This document shows, piece after piece, positions 48,880 to 59,955 of a stretch of 64,000 nt of DNA; within the stretch, counting starts at the first letter, position 1, and the number at the start of each line of letters is the position of its first letter. A program made the position numbers and the translations under genes. This DNA is from Capsicum annuum (lineage: Eukaryota > Streptophyta > Magnoliopsida > Solanales > Solanaceae). Below the pieces are notes generated by a model, which saw only the letters and a list, made by a program, of their open reading frames with translations, searched no databases and had not been told where the DNA came from. Location of the stretch: the NCBI RefSeq assembly GCF_002878395.1, contig NC_061118.1, positions 129,311,170 through 129,375,169 on the forward strand. Reading direction: 5' to 3'.

Positions 48880-49390
48880 TTTAAGCTGAACCTAGTGATA
48901 AATAGAACCTTTGGAGGATAACCTCCAAGCTCTAAGATAAGAAATAAATCTCCCCTTAGGAGCTAAAGAAACACCCTTACATTCTATGACTGGATAACCA
49001 GGGAACCTAAAGATAACCCTACGGGTCTGACAAGCCAAGGACGCATAATAAGATTGTAACTAGTCCATCCCCAGAATAACATCAAAATCAACCATAACCA
49101 ACCAAAACGGATCAGACAACATCTACTTTCCACCACCAAATACTACACACCTCCTATAGACTCTCTTATTAATAACTAGTTACCTACTGGGTAGAAATAG
49201 AAAGAGGATCTAAAATACCTCTAAAATTGAAACCCAAAGATACAACCATATAAGGAGTCATATAGGAGGGAGTAGACCCTAGATCAAGTAAAAAATATAG
49301 ACCTTAAATCAAGTAAACAATACATGTCATAAGAGAAAGGTTGTAACATACCAGTAAAGACATTAGGTGATACCTCCTATTCTTAGCGAG
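48880..49390 (-). pseudogene. pol: E4 protease remnant with duplicated active-site segment
   Basis: The minus strand includes LLDLGSTPSYMTPYMVV (D-L-G active-site triplet) and, to the left, VDFDVILGMD followed by a stop where the family has Trp. On the plus strand, TAGACCCTAGATCAAGTA (from 49273) is repeated in changed form 25 bp later (from 49298, TAGACCTTAAATCAAGTA), so the active-site coding segment is tandemly duplicated and frame-breaking. Confidence 0.7.
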
Positions 49391-49399
49391 ATGCTAAAG

Positions 49400-50480
49400 T
49401 ATATAACCTGTTCTGTCCAATACTAGAACTAGGAGCAATAACAGAAGTTGATGCAATACCACCAGGTGTAGGAGATGAAGATGAAGCCACATGAATCTTA
49501 TTCGCCCCTATAGAAACCTTATTAACTATACAATCCCTAAGCTGATAAGTTTCTTAGCCACACTTAAAGCAATTATCCCTTTATTCATTGCAATAAACCC
49601 AATGAGTACAACTACAGAACTACCAAAGAGGGTATGAAGGAACTGACTTACCTCTGCTTCCTAAGATTGGGCACCCTGTGCCTAAAAATTTTCAACACCA
49701 TGATGGTACCTATCGACCAACTGGTAATGAGCACTAGTAGAAGAGTAGGGACCTGAACTCCCCTACTTCTTTCTCTTCCATTTTTCGTATATCAATAATT
49801 CTGTGACTGTGCACCTCCCTGGTCCGAAAACCTGCTCCTCTCCCTCTATTTATCCCCAAACTCTGCCTATTTTCTTTTTTCATCCTTGACTTGTGTATAT
49901 AAATTGCCAATCTAGAGATTTCTATATCCTTAATCAACAAGGTAGTCTTGCTCTAAAAAATTAGATCCCGATTCAACCTAGAAGCAAACTTCCTCATCCT
50001 ATCATACATGTCAGCCATCAAATCAGGAGCATACCTTTACAATTGGTGAAAATTCAAGGCATATTCCTTGACAAACATCCTTCCCTTCTTAAGGTTCACT
50101 AACTCCTCTATATTTTCTCCCCTCAACTCTTGGGGAAAAAAATGATACAAAAAAGCACTAGAGAAGGCATCCCATAAGAATGACTCCTCTATATCTCCTT
50201 TATCCCTATCCCACTCTTCATACTACTAAAATGCAACCTCTTTGAGCAAATATGGTAAAAAGTTTATGCCCTCCATATTGGTATCCGAGATGACACAAAA
50301 TATCATCTCTATTTTATCTAAGAAGCCCTATGGATACTCCGCCAACCTTACTCTAAAAAAAATATGAGGACTTATCTTCATTAAATGGCCAACCTTTGTA
50401 GCCTCAGTAGACAAATCACCTGACATATCCTACTCAGCCTAAGCAACAACAAATTTTGTATAACATGAATAGACTAATGA
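49400..50480 (-). pseudogene. gag: E4 gag remnant
   Basis: This is the capsid gene. From the right: GFLDKIEMIFCVISDTNMEG (about 50270-50335), FLWDAFSSAFLYHFFPQELR (about 50110-50190), GRMFVKEYALNFHQL and MRKFASRLNRDLI (about 49960-50070), then the open stretch 49734-49940 with IKDIEISRLAIYIHKSRMKK. A zinc knuckle CFKCG*ETYQLRDC (about 49540-49585) keeps three Cys, but the expected His is Tyr and a stop interrupts it. It is the most complete gag in the window, yet not open. Confidence 0.85.
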
Positions 50481-50851
50481 AACTTTGCATTAGTCACCTC
50501 ACCTTGAAAAGGACTAGTACCAACCAGTAGAACTCCATAACTATCGGGAAAAAGACTGTGAGATCGAAGAAAAACCACAAAAGTAGGATGCACCCCTTCA
50601 TCATTACCCCCTGATGGGATAGAAAGATTTTCGTGTGTTCCAGATCTATTAGGCAGATGTGAAAGACGAATAAATAAGGATTAGAGAAGATTCCAGGAAT
50701 GAGACCCCAAGCTTGAAAATAGAATGCCAAGAAAGCAAAATATTTCTAAATGCCTTGTAGCCTCTCACTTATGAGTGTGGCATGCTACACACCCATAAAA
50801 GACACTCTACTCGACACAACTTTGTAAACTCCTAATTGATCATAAACCTAG
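50481..50851 (-). other. E4 untranslated leader
   Basis: This is non-coding sequence between gag and PBS, sharing CTAAATGCCTTGTAGC and TATGAGTGTGGCATGCT with the E2 leader (12490-12530). An open frame at 50494-50730 has no match and is incidental. Confidence 0.6.
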
Positions 50852-50865
50852 GCTCTGATACCAAC
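50852..50865 (-). other. E4 primer binding site (intact)
   Basis: The minus strand reads GTTGGTATCAGAGC, containing the full 12-base TGGTATCAGAGC complementary to plant initiator Met tRNA, one base inside the LTR. Confidence 0.92.
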
Positions 50866-50866
50866 T

Positions 50867-53307
50867 TGACATGACCCATCATGAGGCCTTATAATAATAT
50901 GCATCCCAAGTCTGACTAGGTTTGAAGACCACCCCCATTACCCAATCCAACCTCTATCTACCTTCCCAGAGTTGGTTGAATTCCGAGCATATGCTAAGGT
51001 AGTATAACAGCTCATATAAAGACTCTGGGATAAGATTACAACCGTGCCCGGCCAAACTGATTCCAACCATCCCATAACAATAATCCAACCCTACCAAAAA
51101 AGAGTCATAAACTAGGGTAAAACTAAAGATGCTCCAAAACATAATATAATTAATTCTAAAAGAAAATAGAATGGAACAGCTAACAATATCATCCAATGAT
51201 GTCAGCCCATCGACTTATTACAATACCAAGACTGGCATTAATATTTATCCTGCCTATTCTAACCAATAGAAAAGGACGGAACCAGTATTAATACCACCCA
51301 TTCCAACCCATAGAAGTACCACAAAGACTCTATCAAAAATAGTAATGAAATTTGGTTGGGACATACCCCTAACCATAGGCAAAACCAATATCCAATATAA
51401 AATTAAAGTGTCTAGAAATATCCATATCATGAAATAGAGCCTTCTAAAAGGATGGAAGCTCACCACATCAGTCTAAATGTTGATCTCAAGTCAATCACTA
51501 TGTAGGAGGAGTAGAACGGTTGATTCCAATATAATATGGGCATACAACCACAAGTAAAATGGGTTAGCGAGTGACCCCTAGAATAATCTCAGGGTATGGA
51601 TGAAATAATGCCATTTATAAAACCAAATAAAACCATCAATAAACGCACAACCATACGTATATATAACCTTGCCGGGAAAAGGGACCAAATTTATCATGCC
51701 TTTAAAACCTTTACCTAGGTTGTGTAGCTTTTCCGTCTTAAACCACCCATGGGTTATATGGGTTCAACTCCCCTGCTGAAAGGGATCCAGTGCGTGTAGC
51801 CACACAACTAAGAAAGAAACCCTTAGGATGAATAGTACATCCATAAAATATAGTGTGATATCATTCATACAGACACCAAGACTAACATCATATTGACAAA
51901 TTAAGTTTCCAATTTTGGTCCACCCGGGATCTCCAACTTCCATGACTTTACTATACATCCTGCATTTACTTCCCAATTAAAACCAATTTCGAATTAACCA
52001 AACAATTAACAAATTATTAACCAAGTCCATTAATATTGGTATCATCATACCAACCCTTACTTGAAATTATCATCCATAACCAACCATTTATAGGTGTAAG
52101 GGGACTTTAAAGTCCTTCCATTTACCATTTAAACCACTTGGAGGAATTCCATGTTACTCACAAGCATAACCATTTAGCATTTAACATTTCTAAGCTATTT
52201 AAACCATGTATAATTCCTTTATAAAGTTTTAAACATGCAAGAGTTTTATTAAAAGTAGTCAATGTAATGAATATATCTTTATAAACATTTTGACAAACAC
52301 ATTGGTGGATAATATAACCAAAACCAATTCCAATTAAACTATTTCCATTAAATTAAATTATCCAAAACTAACATTAATGCATATAAAGCATAATAAAAAC
52401 CATGGGAAACCATAACCAACCATTTAATATCAAAACCCCTAAATCATATTTGAAAATCAAAATCATACAATCAATGAAATCATGAAAACACTCATAAAGC
52501 CATGCCTTTAGATAAAATTAACAATGAGGGAAGAGAAGATACCTTAAACCAAGATGATAATTGAGAGAAATCACAAAGACAAGCACCAAATTGGTCCTTT
52601 AGTTCAAACTCTAGCTTCTCTTGCCCAAAAGCTCTTAAGAGAATTTTAAAGTGTTTAGAAGAGTTTATAAGTATTAATGAATGGAATAATATGGTAAATA
52701 ACCTTCTATGTAGGTTAGAAGTCATGGGTCCTTATTGGGATAAGTAGGTAAATGTCTAGAATACCCCTACTTAAGTTGAACCAAAATCCCATCATAGAGA
52801 TACGACTGACCCATACGAGTCTTACCCTCCGCCATGATTGGTATCCTCTAGTCATATCCTAGCCTCAAACCTTTAATCCAACACTGTCCATCATAAGATT
52901 AGCGTAACCAAGTCATATTAAAAGTATACAATTTGTACCTTTTATCTGTACACCTAGCAAATTTAATCCCCAGGAATATTTAGACACTGTCCACTATATG
53001 AGTCTTGGGTATGACTTGTACCCTAGATTATGGTGCATGGTGATCTAATCTTACTTAAATCCAACCTAAGTAACAAATTCTAAGTTTAAGTCAAGGAACC
53101 AAACAATCTGTAACCACCAATACGACTCTTAACCCTAAGTCGTACCCATTTCAATAACCAAAATTCATCCCACCAACCAACACTGGTCAGTATACGACTA
53201 AAACATACCATTAAAACCTAAACATATGGCTCATACCCATGAGTCGTATTGGGTCCACAATCAGAATTCTAGGAAATTTTCTATGGTCCAAAATCCAAGA
53301 TGTTTCA
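50867..53307 (-). repeat. E4 5' LTR
   Basis: This is 2441 bp. The plus strand begins TGACATGACCC and ends GATGTTTCA. It is about 100 bp longer than its partner; part of the difference is a small repeated passage at 51240-51300, where the phrases AATATTTATCCTGCC and TTAATACCACCC both precede a copy of CATTCCAACCCATAGAA-type text. U3 motifs with ACGAGTC and TACGACT lie at 52800-53250. Confidence 0.85.
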
Positions 53308-53312
53308 GTCGG
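53308..53312. repeat. right target-site duplication of E4
   Basis: gtcgg, paired with gttgg at 43511-43515. Confidence 0.75.
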
Positions 53313-54165
53313 TGCCGTAAGTGGGTACCTTTTGGGCATATTTTTATTAAAAAATTTGGCTACACTCCGGCTTAAATAAACCCTAAACCAACCACCCATG
53401 CTATCCAAGAACTATTAACTCATTTTTAACTTATAAATCTTTAAAATTCCCTCTTCCCTCTTAAAATTCAAACTACCCCACTTTTCGACATTAATAATAG
53501 GCAAAAATATGACTTGTTTATGGTATCAACATGTCCTAAAGCACTAACTACATGTTGAATCTTTCATTTAGCTTCATTTCTTCACAGTGCACTTTTGATT
53601 TTCCAATTAAAAGGTAATATTCTTGGTTTCTGATAGTAGTTTCTTGTGTTAAACTTAAAATAAAAAGTTGGTACATTTATTTTTATGCAAAATATGATGA
53701 AACCATCATGCCTACATGTAGGAGCCTTGAATTAGCCTAAAAATCCTCATGTGGGCCATTGTTCTCTAATTAAACATTAAAATTATGCCCTAAATAGAAG
53801 TTTAATTTTAAAGAAAAGAAGAATACAAAAAGATTTTAATGATGGTTTGTAATGAAAATATGATATTAAGTTAATGTGTGCATATTAGACTAGTTTGGAA
53901 TGAGTATGAGTTATAGGGATACAAAGAAATAAGGAAAAAATTAATGTTTTCAAATTTTGAGATTTTCTTCAAATTTTCCAGTCCCTCACTATCTGTTGAA
54001 TATTAACCCTTGGTTTTTCAGGTATACATGGCACCGAAGAAGAAGAAGAAGAAGAAGAATGGGATGAATCTTTCGAGAGCAGTAACTGAAAGAAGAAATA
54101 CCCACATTCCCAATCTACAGAAGCCCCAATTAGAGTAACAGGGCTAGTGACCAGGGGACAGAAGG
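53313..54165 (+). other. AT-rich leader-like stretch with a 36-codon frame
   Basis: The first ~20 bp continue the E8 LTR-like sequence. The rest is AT-rich and matches nothing else here. At 54010-54022 a pyrimidine tract and CAG (GGTTTTTCAG) resemble a 3' splice site, followed at 54028-54138 by an open frame beginning MAPKKKKKKKNGMNL and stopping at 54136. Its lysine run is encoded by an AAG microsatellite. Position and form suit the start of a retrotransposon gag, but a host exon fragment cannot be excluded. E5 starts at 54166. Confidence 0.35.
54036..54059. repeat. (GAA)8 microsatellite
   Basis: 24 bp of uninterrupted GAA/AAG repeat encoding a seven-Lys run in the frame starting at 54028. 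Confidence 0.95.
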
Positions 54166-56842
54166 TGTAATACCCTGTACTTCTACCTAGCTTAAATTCA
54201 TCCCAAAGATGTCAAATACTTTCTTTAAAATATGAATCCACTTTTACATATGTGTAATTTTTAATATTTTCACTCTTTGCTGTGTGGGAATTTGAATAAG
54301 CTTTCCATCGATACTAAATTCACCTAAATTCGATAATCAGGTAAGAAGTTATGGCTATTTAAATTTTCAATCATAAAACACCGTCATTTTATCCAGTGGC
54401 ACTGGTGCCATAAGCCAAAATGATGTTTGTCATTTTCCAGCAAGACTCTACAACTACACCATGTCGCGAAGGTCTTCAAAATCCTAATTGTCCTATTTCC
54501 AGTGCATCTCTGCGATGTCTCTACATCCCTCCAAACTTCCATGTCACAAAAAAAGTGGCAACGAGATATCTCTGCATCATGCCATGTCCCTATTTCCTAC
54601 TTTTCAAATTCTACTGACACGGTGCAATAGCTCCGCATTGCGCCAGGTACCTATTTCAGAAAATTTTGATGAACATTAAAAGTTTCGTCCAGGGCAAAAA
54701 TAGTCTTTTTTCAAAGTTTTAACACATCCAGGTGCAAGATTTAATGATAAGAGTGCATTATTTCCTAACTTTTATATTGTTCTCTCAAATTAAAATCAAC
54801 TCTACTTAGGAACAATAACCCTAATTCTCAAATTCAAGGACAAAATGACAAAATCTCTCTATTAATCCTTCCAAATTCATTGACTTACGTATGCATAGTG
54901 TTCTTTCGTGGATTCCTTTCATCCATGAAGCCCAAGAATCAAGTTTTAAACTATGAATTATTATATTCATGATATGTGTTGATTATGTTCATGTGGTTGT
55001 TGTTGTTGTATTATTTCTAAGTTGGAATCTTAATGTGTTTTTATGAAAATATGTTAGCATGTGCGTTAAAAACCATGAATTTTAGTTGGTTATGATATGT
55101 TCATTTGATGAATATGCCATGCCCTAATTCAAGCACCCTAAGTGTTTGACAAAAATTCTAAGAGACTAGAAATTATGTAATATGACTCAATTGTGACTTA
55201 AGTGACGGATTTATGTTTTACCTTTATGTTCAAATGACTCCCATGCGATTGATGTGCAATATAGATGTTTGTTGGAATGCATATAATTTTAGAGTATGAA
55301 ATTATGAAATTGAGTATATGCATTCCTATCATGTACAGATTATGATTACCATGACTTTATGAAAATCCCCAACTTATCATATTATGGATTGTTGATGTTG
55401 GTCATGTATTAAAGAATGTCATGACTTGTTAGTTTCCTTCTATCAAGTCTTGGGGGTACTTGTACCTGAAAATTTATCTATGTGCCTAGAGCCGGTGTCA
55501 TGTTTTCATGATATCCAAAGTCAAGGTAAGTTCAGTAGAACTCAGTCAGTCATGTGACTTAGGAAAACTCTGTAAACTCAGTAATCCCAGTAATCTTAGA
55601 AAGCTCAGTACTTTAGTAATCTCAGTAGTATTTTGTTAGTCAACAAAACACAATGAACTCAGTCCTCTTTATTTCCATTCATTATGTTCAGTGTCTATTC
55701 AGATGGGGGTAGGATTTAGCACTGAGTAAACCCAAGGATGAGGACACACACTGACAGTTGAGAGTGTCATCCCTAGAATCCTTGCATTCTGAAACTATGT
55801 AGCTAGCATAGATTGAGACATTAACACTGACAGATGATGGTTTATGAGGTAGATACACACTGTCAGATGAGGGTCCCACCAATCTCTTTTGGGGATACTT
55901 TCAGATGAGGTTCACCCTCAACTTGTCTTTACTAGTTGGGTAGTATTGACATCCTTCCAATTAGGGTTACAGATTGGACCCCAACCTAGCTATATTTCTT
56001 TATTTGGGGTATGCCGGTTATATGACTATTTTCTATAATTATAGTTTCAGTCTCAATCTCAGTAATAGAACTCAGATAGTTCTTCAAATTTTAGGACTGT
56101 CAGATACAGTCTACTCAGAATAGTATGAAGCTCAGCTAGTTCCATCAGAACCTAGAATATCAGATACAGTCTCTCAGTATCAGTTAATTTAGTTATACAA
56201 TTATCAGTAACGCATGTTATCAGTACTTAGACTCAGTAATCATGTTATCATGAATTAAGTTATAGTCTTTTATTCATGAATGTACTCTCACGTTGATGTT
56301 ATACAGTCAGTTAGTATAGTTAATGCATATGCACCCTGTTCATTTAGCCTACCTCAAATGCATACTAATACATTTAATCGTACTAATGCAATTATGTTAT
56401 GGTGTTTTATTTTATGCCACATGTTCTGAAGAACGATCTCCAGAGCATCAGTACCATTCCAATACTCAGCAACTAGTGTAAGTAGTGAGTCCTCATTCTT
56501 TTAGGACAAGAGCATTATTTTAACATTTCAGTTATTAGTTTATTTCAATAGTTGGGGACATGTCCCTTCAACTCCTTATTTAGACAGTTAGAGGCTTTTC
56601 ACACTATGATGATTAGACAGTTATTTTAGTTGTTTTTGGTATTTCATACCCCACCCAGATGTTATATATTATCAAATATTATTTCTTATTTTTGTACCTT
56701 ATGGCCTTTTGGCCTTTATTTCTGTATTTACACAGCATGTTATAAAATGTTCAGGTACAAATATCAGTCATGTGTTAGCTTTTTCTCCTTCAGGGTCATG
56801 ATCACCGTGTAGCATTTTGGGTACCATATTTGGGGTGTTACA
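54166..56842 (+). repeat. E5 5' LTR
   Basis: This is 2677 bp with terminal inverted repeats TGTAATACCC / GGGTGTTACA. It aligns with the E6 LTR in its 3' three quarters (TTCTTTCGTGGATTCCTTTC, CATCCATGAAG, GTGTGCCTAGAGCC, AGAGGCTTT, GAGCACCGTGTAGCATT). The middle (55500-56240) is rich in CTCAGTA, AGTAATCTCAG and CAGATGAGG phrases. The U3 part (54380-54660) differs from that of E6. Confidence 0.85.
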
Positions 56843-56846
56843 AACT

Positions 56847-56858
56847 TGGTATCACAGC
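56847..56858 (+). other. E5 primer binding site
   Basis: TGGTATCACAGC, one mismatch to the initiator-Met PBS TGGTATCAGAGC, four bases after the LTR end. Confidence 0.85.
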
Positions 56859-57065
56859 CTAAGGTTCAATAGAGTCCTAGGAAGTCTTGAAGCCACATCT
56901 AGTAGAGTCTTATACATGGGTGTGTTGTGCACCACATTTATGTGCAGGAGGCTATGAGATGTTTTAGGAATAGTTTTCCTTCTATCAGTGTTCATGTTGT
57001 GCCAGTGAGCGTGAGTTCAAATTTAACTCTTAGTTTAATCCATTTCTCCCTTTGTCTACAAAACA
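56859..57065 (+). other. E5 untranslated leader
   Basis: This is non-coding, near-identical in layout to E6 63637-63780: GGTTCAATAGAGTCCTAG, GCCACATCTAGTAGAGTCTT, GTGTTGTGCACCACA, AGGCTATGAGATGTTTT. Confidence 0.8.
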
Positions 57066-58230
57066 TGCCTCCCAAATGAAGAAACGAAAACCAATTAGCC
57101 CCTCAGCTCATCCAAGCAGATCCCTTGGATTGACACATTTCTCATACAGAGTTTAGAGCTGCATTCACCACTCTTGCCAATTTAGTTGCTTCTTAGAATG
57201 AATGACCAGCTGTCATTCTGGCCATCCTAGTGGCCAATTTAGCTGCATCTAGGATTTAGGACTTCACTCGAATAAATCCTCCATTCTTTTTTGGGTCTAA
57301 GTAAGAAGTGGATCCTCAGGAGTTCCTAAATCAGGTTTAAAATGTTATAGACATCATAGGAGTTAATTCTAGTGAGAGTGCTGATCTAGCTGCATATGAG
57401 TTATAGGCTGTTGCTTACACTTGGTTCAAAGGTGGAGGTCAAAAAGGTCAGTTGATACAGGGCCTATTGAGTGGAAGGATTTTGTCACTACTTTGTTAGA
57501 TAGATTCTTTCCCAATAGTTGAATAAAGCCAAGGTGTTAGAATTTACAAACCTTAGGCAGGGAAACATGATGGTGAAAGAGTATTCTTGTAAGTTTACTC
57601 ATTTAGCCTGATATGCTCCTCATGTGGTTGCAGATAGTAGGGCTAAGATGAGTAAGTTTATTTTTGGGGTGAATGATAGTATGGTCAAAAAGTGCAGGTT
57701 TGCGATGTTGAATAGTGACATGAACATAGCTAGGATTATTACCCATGCTCAGTAGATAGAAGAGCAAAATATTAAGATAAAGGAGATGAAATATAAGATA
57801 GCAAGGATAGATTGTTTAAACTTTGCTCAACCTAAGTCAGAGGGAGCAAACTGTTCTTAGGTCCATCTTAAGTCATCCATTCCATCTCCTTCTTTATCTA
57901 GTACTCTAGCTCTTAAGTTCAGGGATGGTAATAGAGAGAGCGCCAGGATCTAAGTCTCAAGGCAGTGTTAGCAATACCAAACTAATCACCTTTGTCAAAC
58001 TTGGGTAAGAAACACAAGGGTACTTGCAGAGCTGGTAGTGATGCCTTTTTGGATATGGAAAGCCAGGCCACAGAGTCAGAGATTATCCCTAGTCAGGTTA
58101 TTAGGGTCAGCAAAACCATTTCTCAGCCGATTTCGGTCACCCAAATTAGCAGGGTGCCACTTCCAGTGCTACTAGTGGGCAACACCCAAATAGACTTTAT
58201 GCTCTTTAGTCCTGGCAAGATCAGGAAAAT
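57066..58230 (+). pseudogene. gag: E5 gag remnant
   Basis: This is the capsid gene, from ATGCCTCCCAAATGA near 57066 (family start MPPR, stop at codon 5). Readable parts are the FTRINPPFFFGSK region (57260-57300) with VDPQEFLNQV, ADLAAYEL (about 57390-57410), EFTNLRQGNMMVKEYSCKFT (57540-57600), YAPHVVADSRAKMSKFIFGV (57613-57672), and RFAMLNSDMNIARIITHAQ (57697-57753). The knuckle region at 57995-58090 keeps LGKKHKGTCRAGSDAF, the family's CGKxHxGxC first box, then shifts frame. Stops: at least eight. Confidence 0.88.
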
Positions 58231-58599
58231 TCTCCTAATTTTGTTACTGGTATGTTACAGATCTTTCAGTTGTATATTTATGCTTTTCTAGATTCAGGAG
58301 TTTCTTTGTATTTTGTTACTCCTTATATAGCAGTTAATTTTAAAGTTAGTCCCAAAATCCTAACAGAGCTCTTCTCAGTATCTACCCTAGTGGGTAAAAC
58401 CATCATTACCCAGCCGGTATACAGGAACTGCCCGATTTTGATATTTCAAAAAGTCACCTCAGCAAATTTAGTCAAATTAGAGATGACTGATTTTGATGTC
58501 ATTCTCATCATGGATTGGCTTCATTCCTGCTATGCCACAGTCAACTGTTTTAATAGAATAGTCCAGTTCCAGTTTTTGAATAAACCTATCCTAGAGTGA
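58231..58599 (+). pseudogene. pol: E5 aspartic protease (active-site motif intact)
   Basis: An open stretch starts at 58252. AFLDSGVSLYFVTPYIAVNF contains the catalytic D-S-G triplet with the expected hydrophobic flank. EMTDFDVILIMDWLHSCYAT (about 58480-58540) and the following VNCFNRIVQF form the usual end of the domain. This is the only Tekay-type protease in the window with a normal active-site triplet. It would process Gag-Pol in particles, but its flanks are frame-broken. Confidence 0.88.
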
Positions 58600-59704
58600 A
58601 GGGGTAGTACTTTAGCTTTCAGAGTTAACTTATTTCCTACTTTCGGTCAATGAAAATAATGCCTAAGGGATGTGTCTATCATCTTGTTCATGTTAAAGAT
58701 ACTAGTTTTGAAACTCCCAGTCTTGATTCATTCCCAGTCTTGAATGAATATTCAGATGTCTTTCCCAAAGATGTTCCAGTAATTCCTTTCAAAAGGGAAA
58801 TAGACTTCGACATTGATCTTCCAGATACTCAGCCAATATCTATTTCGCCATATAGAATGGTACCAGTAAAACTCAAAGAACTGAAAGAATAGTTGAATGA
58901 TATCTTAGATAAGGAATTCATCAGACCCATCATATCCCCATGGGGTGCACCAATCGTTTTCATACGTAAGAAAGATGGTTCTCTCAGAATGTGTATTAAT
59001 TACCATCAGCTCAATAAAGTCATGGTCAAGAACAAGTATCCGCTTCACCAAATTTATGACTTCTTTGACCAACTTTAATGTGCTAGTTATTTCTCAAAAA
59101 TAGACCTCAGATCAGGCTATCATCAGCTCAGAGTCAGAGAACATGACATTTTGAAAATAGCCATCCGTACTCGGTATGGTCACTTCAAATTCCTAGTCAT
59201 GTCCTTTGGTCTTACCAATGTCCCTACAGCTTTCATAGACTTAATGAACCATGTATTCAAGTAGTATTTAGACATGTTCATCATAGTCTTTATTGATGAC
59301 ATCCTTGTCTATTCCTGCAGTGAGCTTGATCACGCAGACCATCTCAGAATCGTACTTCAAACTCTCAAAGATCACCAACTGTTCTCCAAATTCAGTAAGT
59401 CTAAATTTTAGCTAAGGTTAATAGCATTCCTTGGCCATATCATTTCTGGTGATGGCATTAGAGTACATCCTCAAAATACCAAAGTAGTAAGAAACTAGCA
59501 TTTCCCTTTCTCTCCATTAGATATCAAGAGTTTCTTGGGTTCAGCTGTCTATTATAGACGGTTTGCTGAGGGATTTTCATCTATTGTATCCCCTATGTCT
59601 AGATCGACTCAGAAGAAAGTCAAGTTTCAGTGGTTAGATCCTTATGAGGAGAGTTTTCAGGAGTTGAAGACTCGACTTACCTCAGCTCTAGTTTTGACTC
59701 TTCC
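58600..59704 (+). pseudogene. pol: E5 reverse transcriptase (best preserved in window)
   Basis: In order: the linker with FPVLNEYSDVFPKDVPVIPF and [40 protein letters not shown] and [56 protein letters not shown]; the palm motif [10 protein letters not shown] (about 59290-59320) with both catalytic Asp intact; IAFLGHIISGDGI; FLGSAVYYRRFAEGFSSIV; and KVKFQWLDPYEESFQELK. Pol stops at SALVLTLP, normally the beginning of RNase H. About six stops interrupt it, several at conserved Gln or Trp codons. Confidence 0.93.
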
Positions 59705-59743
59705 ATAACTTACAAATAAGTGTCACCTATGGTTCATATGTGG

Positions 59744-59762
59744 CACATACGGTTCGTATGTG
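59744..59762. repeat. near-perfect palindrome CACATACG..CGTATGTG
   Basis: CACATACGGTTCGTATGTG has perfect 8 bp arms around GTT. A degenerate unit CACCTATGGTTCATATGTG lies 20 bp upstream and another, CACATACAGTCCGTATGTG, at 59838. Confidence 0.92.
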
Positions 59763-59928
59763 ACAAAAGTATGTTATAGAAGTCTAAGTACAGAGAATTG
59801 TAGGAGTTGTGCAGGATTTCTAGTACTTTCCTAGGCCCACATACAGTCCGTATGTGTCCTAATAAGTGGCCACCAACCTTAAATTTCCTGTTTCATCTGA
59901 GTTTTTATTTTTAGGGTTTCCTTGTATC

Positions 59929-59955
59929 ATATATATATATATATATATATATATA
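59929..59955. repeat. (AT)n microsatellite
   Basis: 27 bp of uninterrupted AT repeat inside the LTR fragment. The E8 copy has only CCTATATATAA at the same place, so the repeat expanded in this copy. Confidence 0.95.

Larger units (their letters stand above)
43516..53307 (-). mobile_element. E4: nearly full-length Tekay-like Ty3/gypsy element
   Basis: E4 is 9.8 kb, reading right to left: 5' LTR 50867-53307, PBS 50852-50865, gag, PR, RT, RNase H, IN, polypurine tract 45854-45867, 3' LTR 43516-45853. It is the only element here with both LTRs uninterrupted and matching 5 bp flanks. All coding regions are broken by stops and frameshifts. LTR ends and leader are of the same family as E1 and E2. 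Confidence 0.9.
54166..59704 (+). mobile_element. E5: Tekay-like Ty3/gypsy element, 3'-truncated
   Basis: E5 comprises LTR 54166-56842, PBS 56847-56858, gag, PR and RT. Pol stops inside the RT/RNase H junction at 59704, where unrelated LTR sequence starts. RNase H, integrase and 3' LTR are absent. The family differs from E1/E2/E4: LTR ends are TGTAATACCC and GGGTGTTACA. It is closest to E6. Confidence 0.85.

Noticed and set aside
50852..50865. tRNA gene fragment
   Set aside because: It matches only the 3' end complement of initiator tRNA and sits at the LTR border, so it is a primer binding site; no cloverleaf can be formed.
58600..59704. Endogenous pararetrovirus (caulimovirus-like) RT
   Set aside because: An LTR, Met PBS, gag and PR-RT order of Tekay type precede it; no movement-protein or pararetroviral motif was seen.
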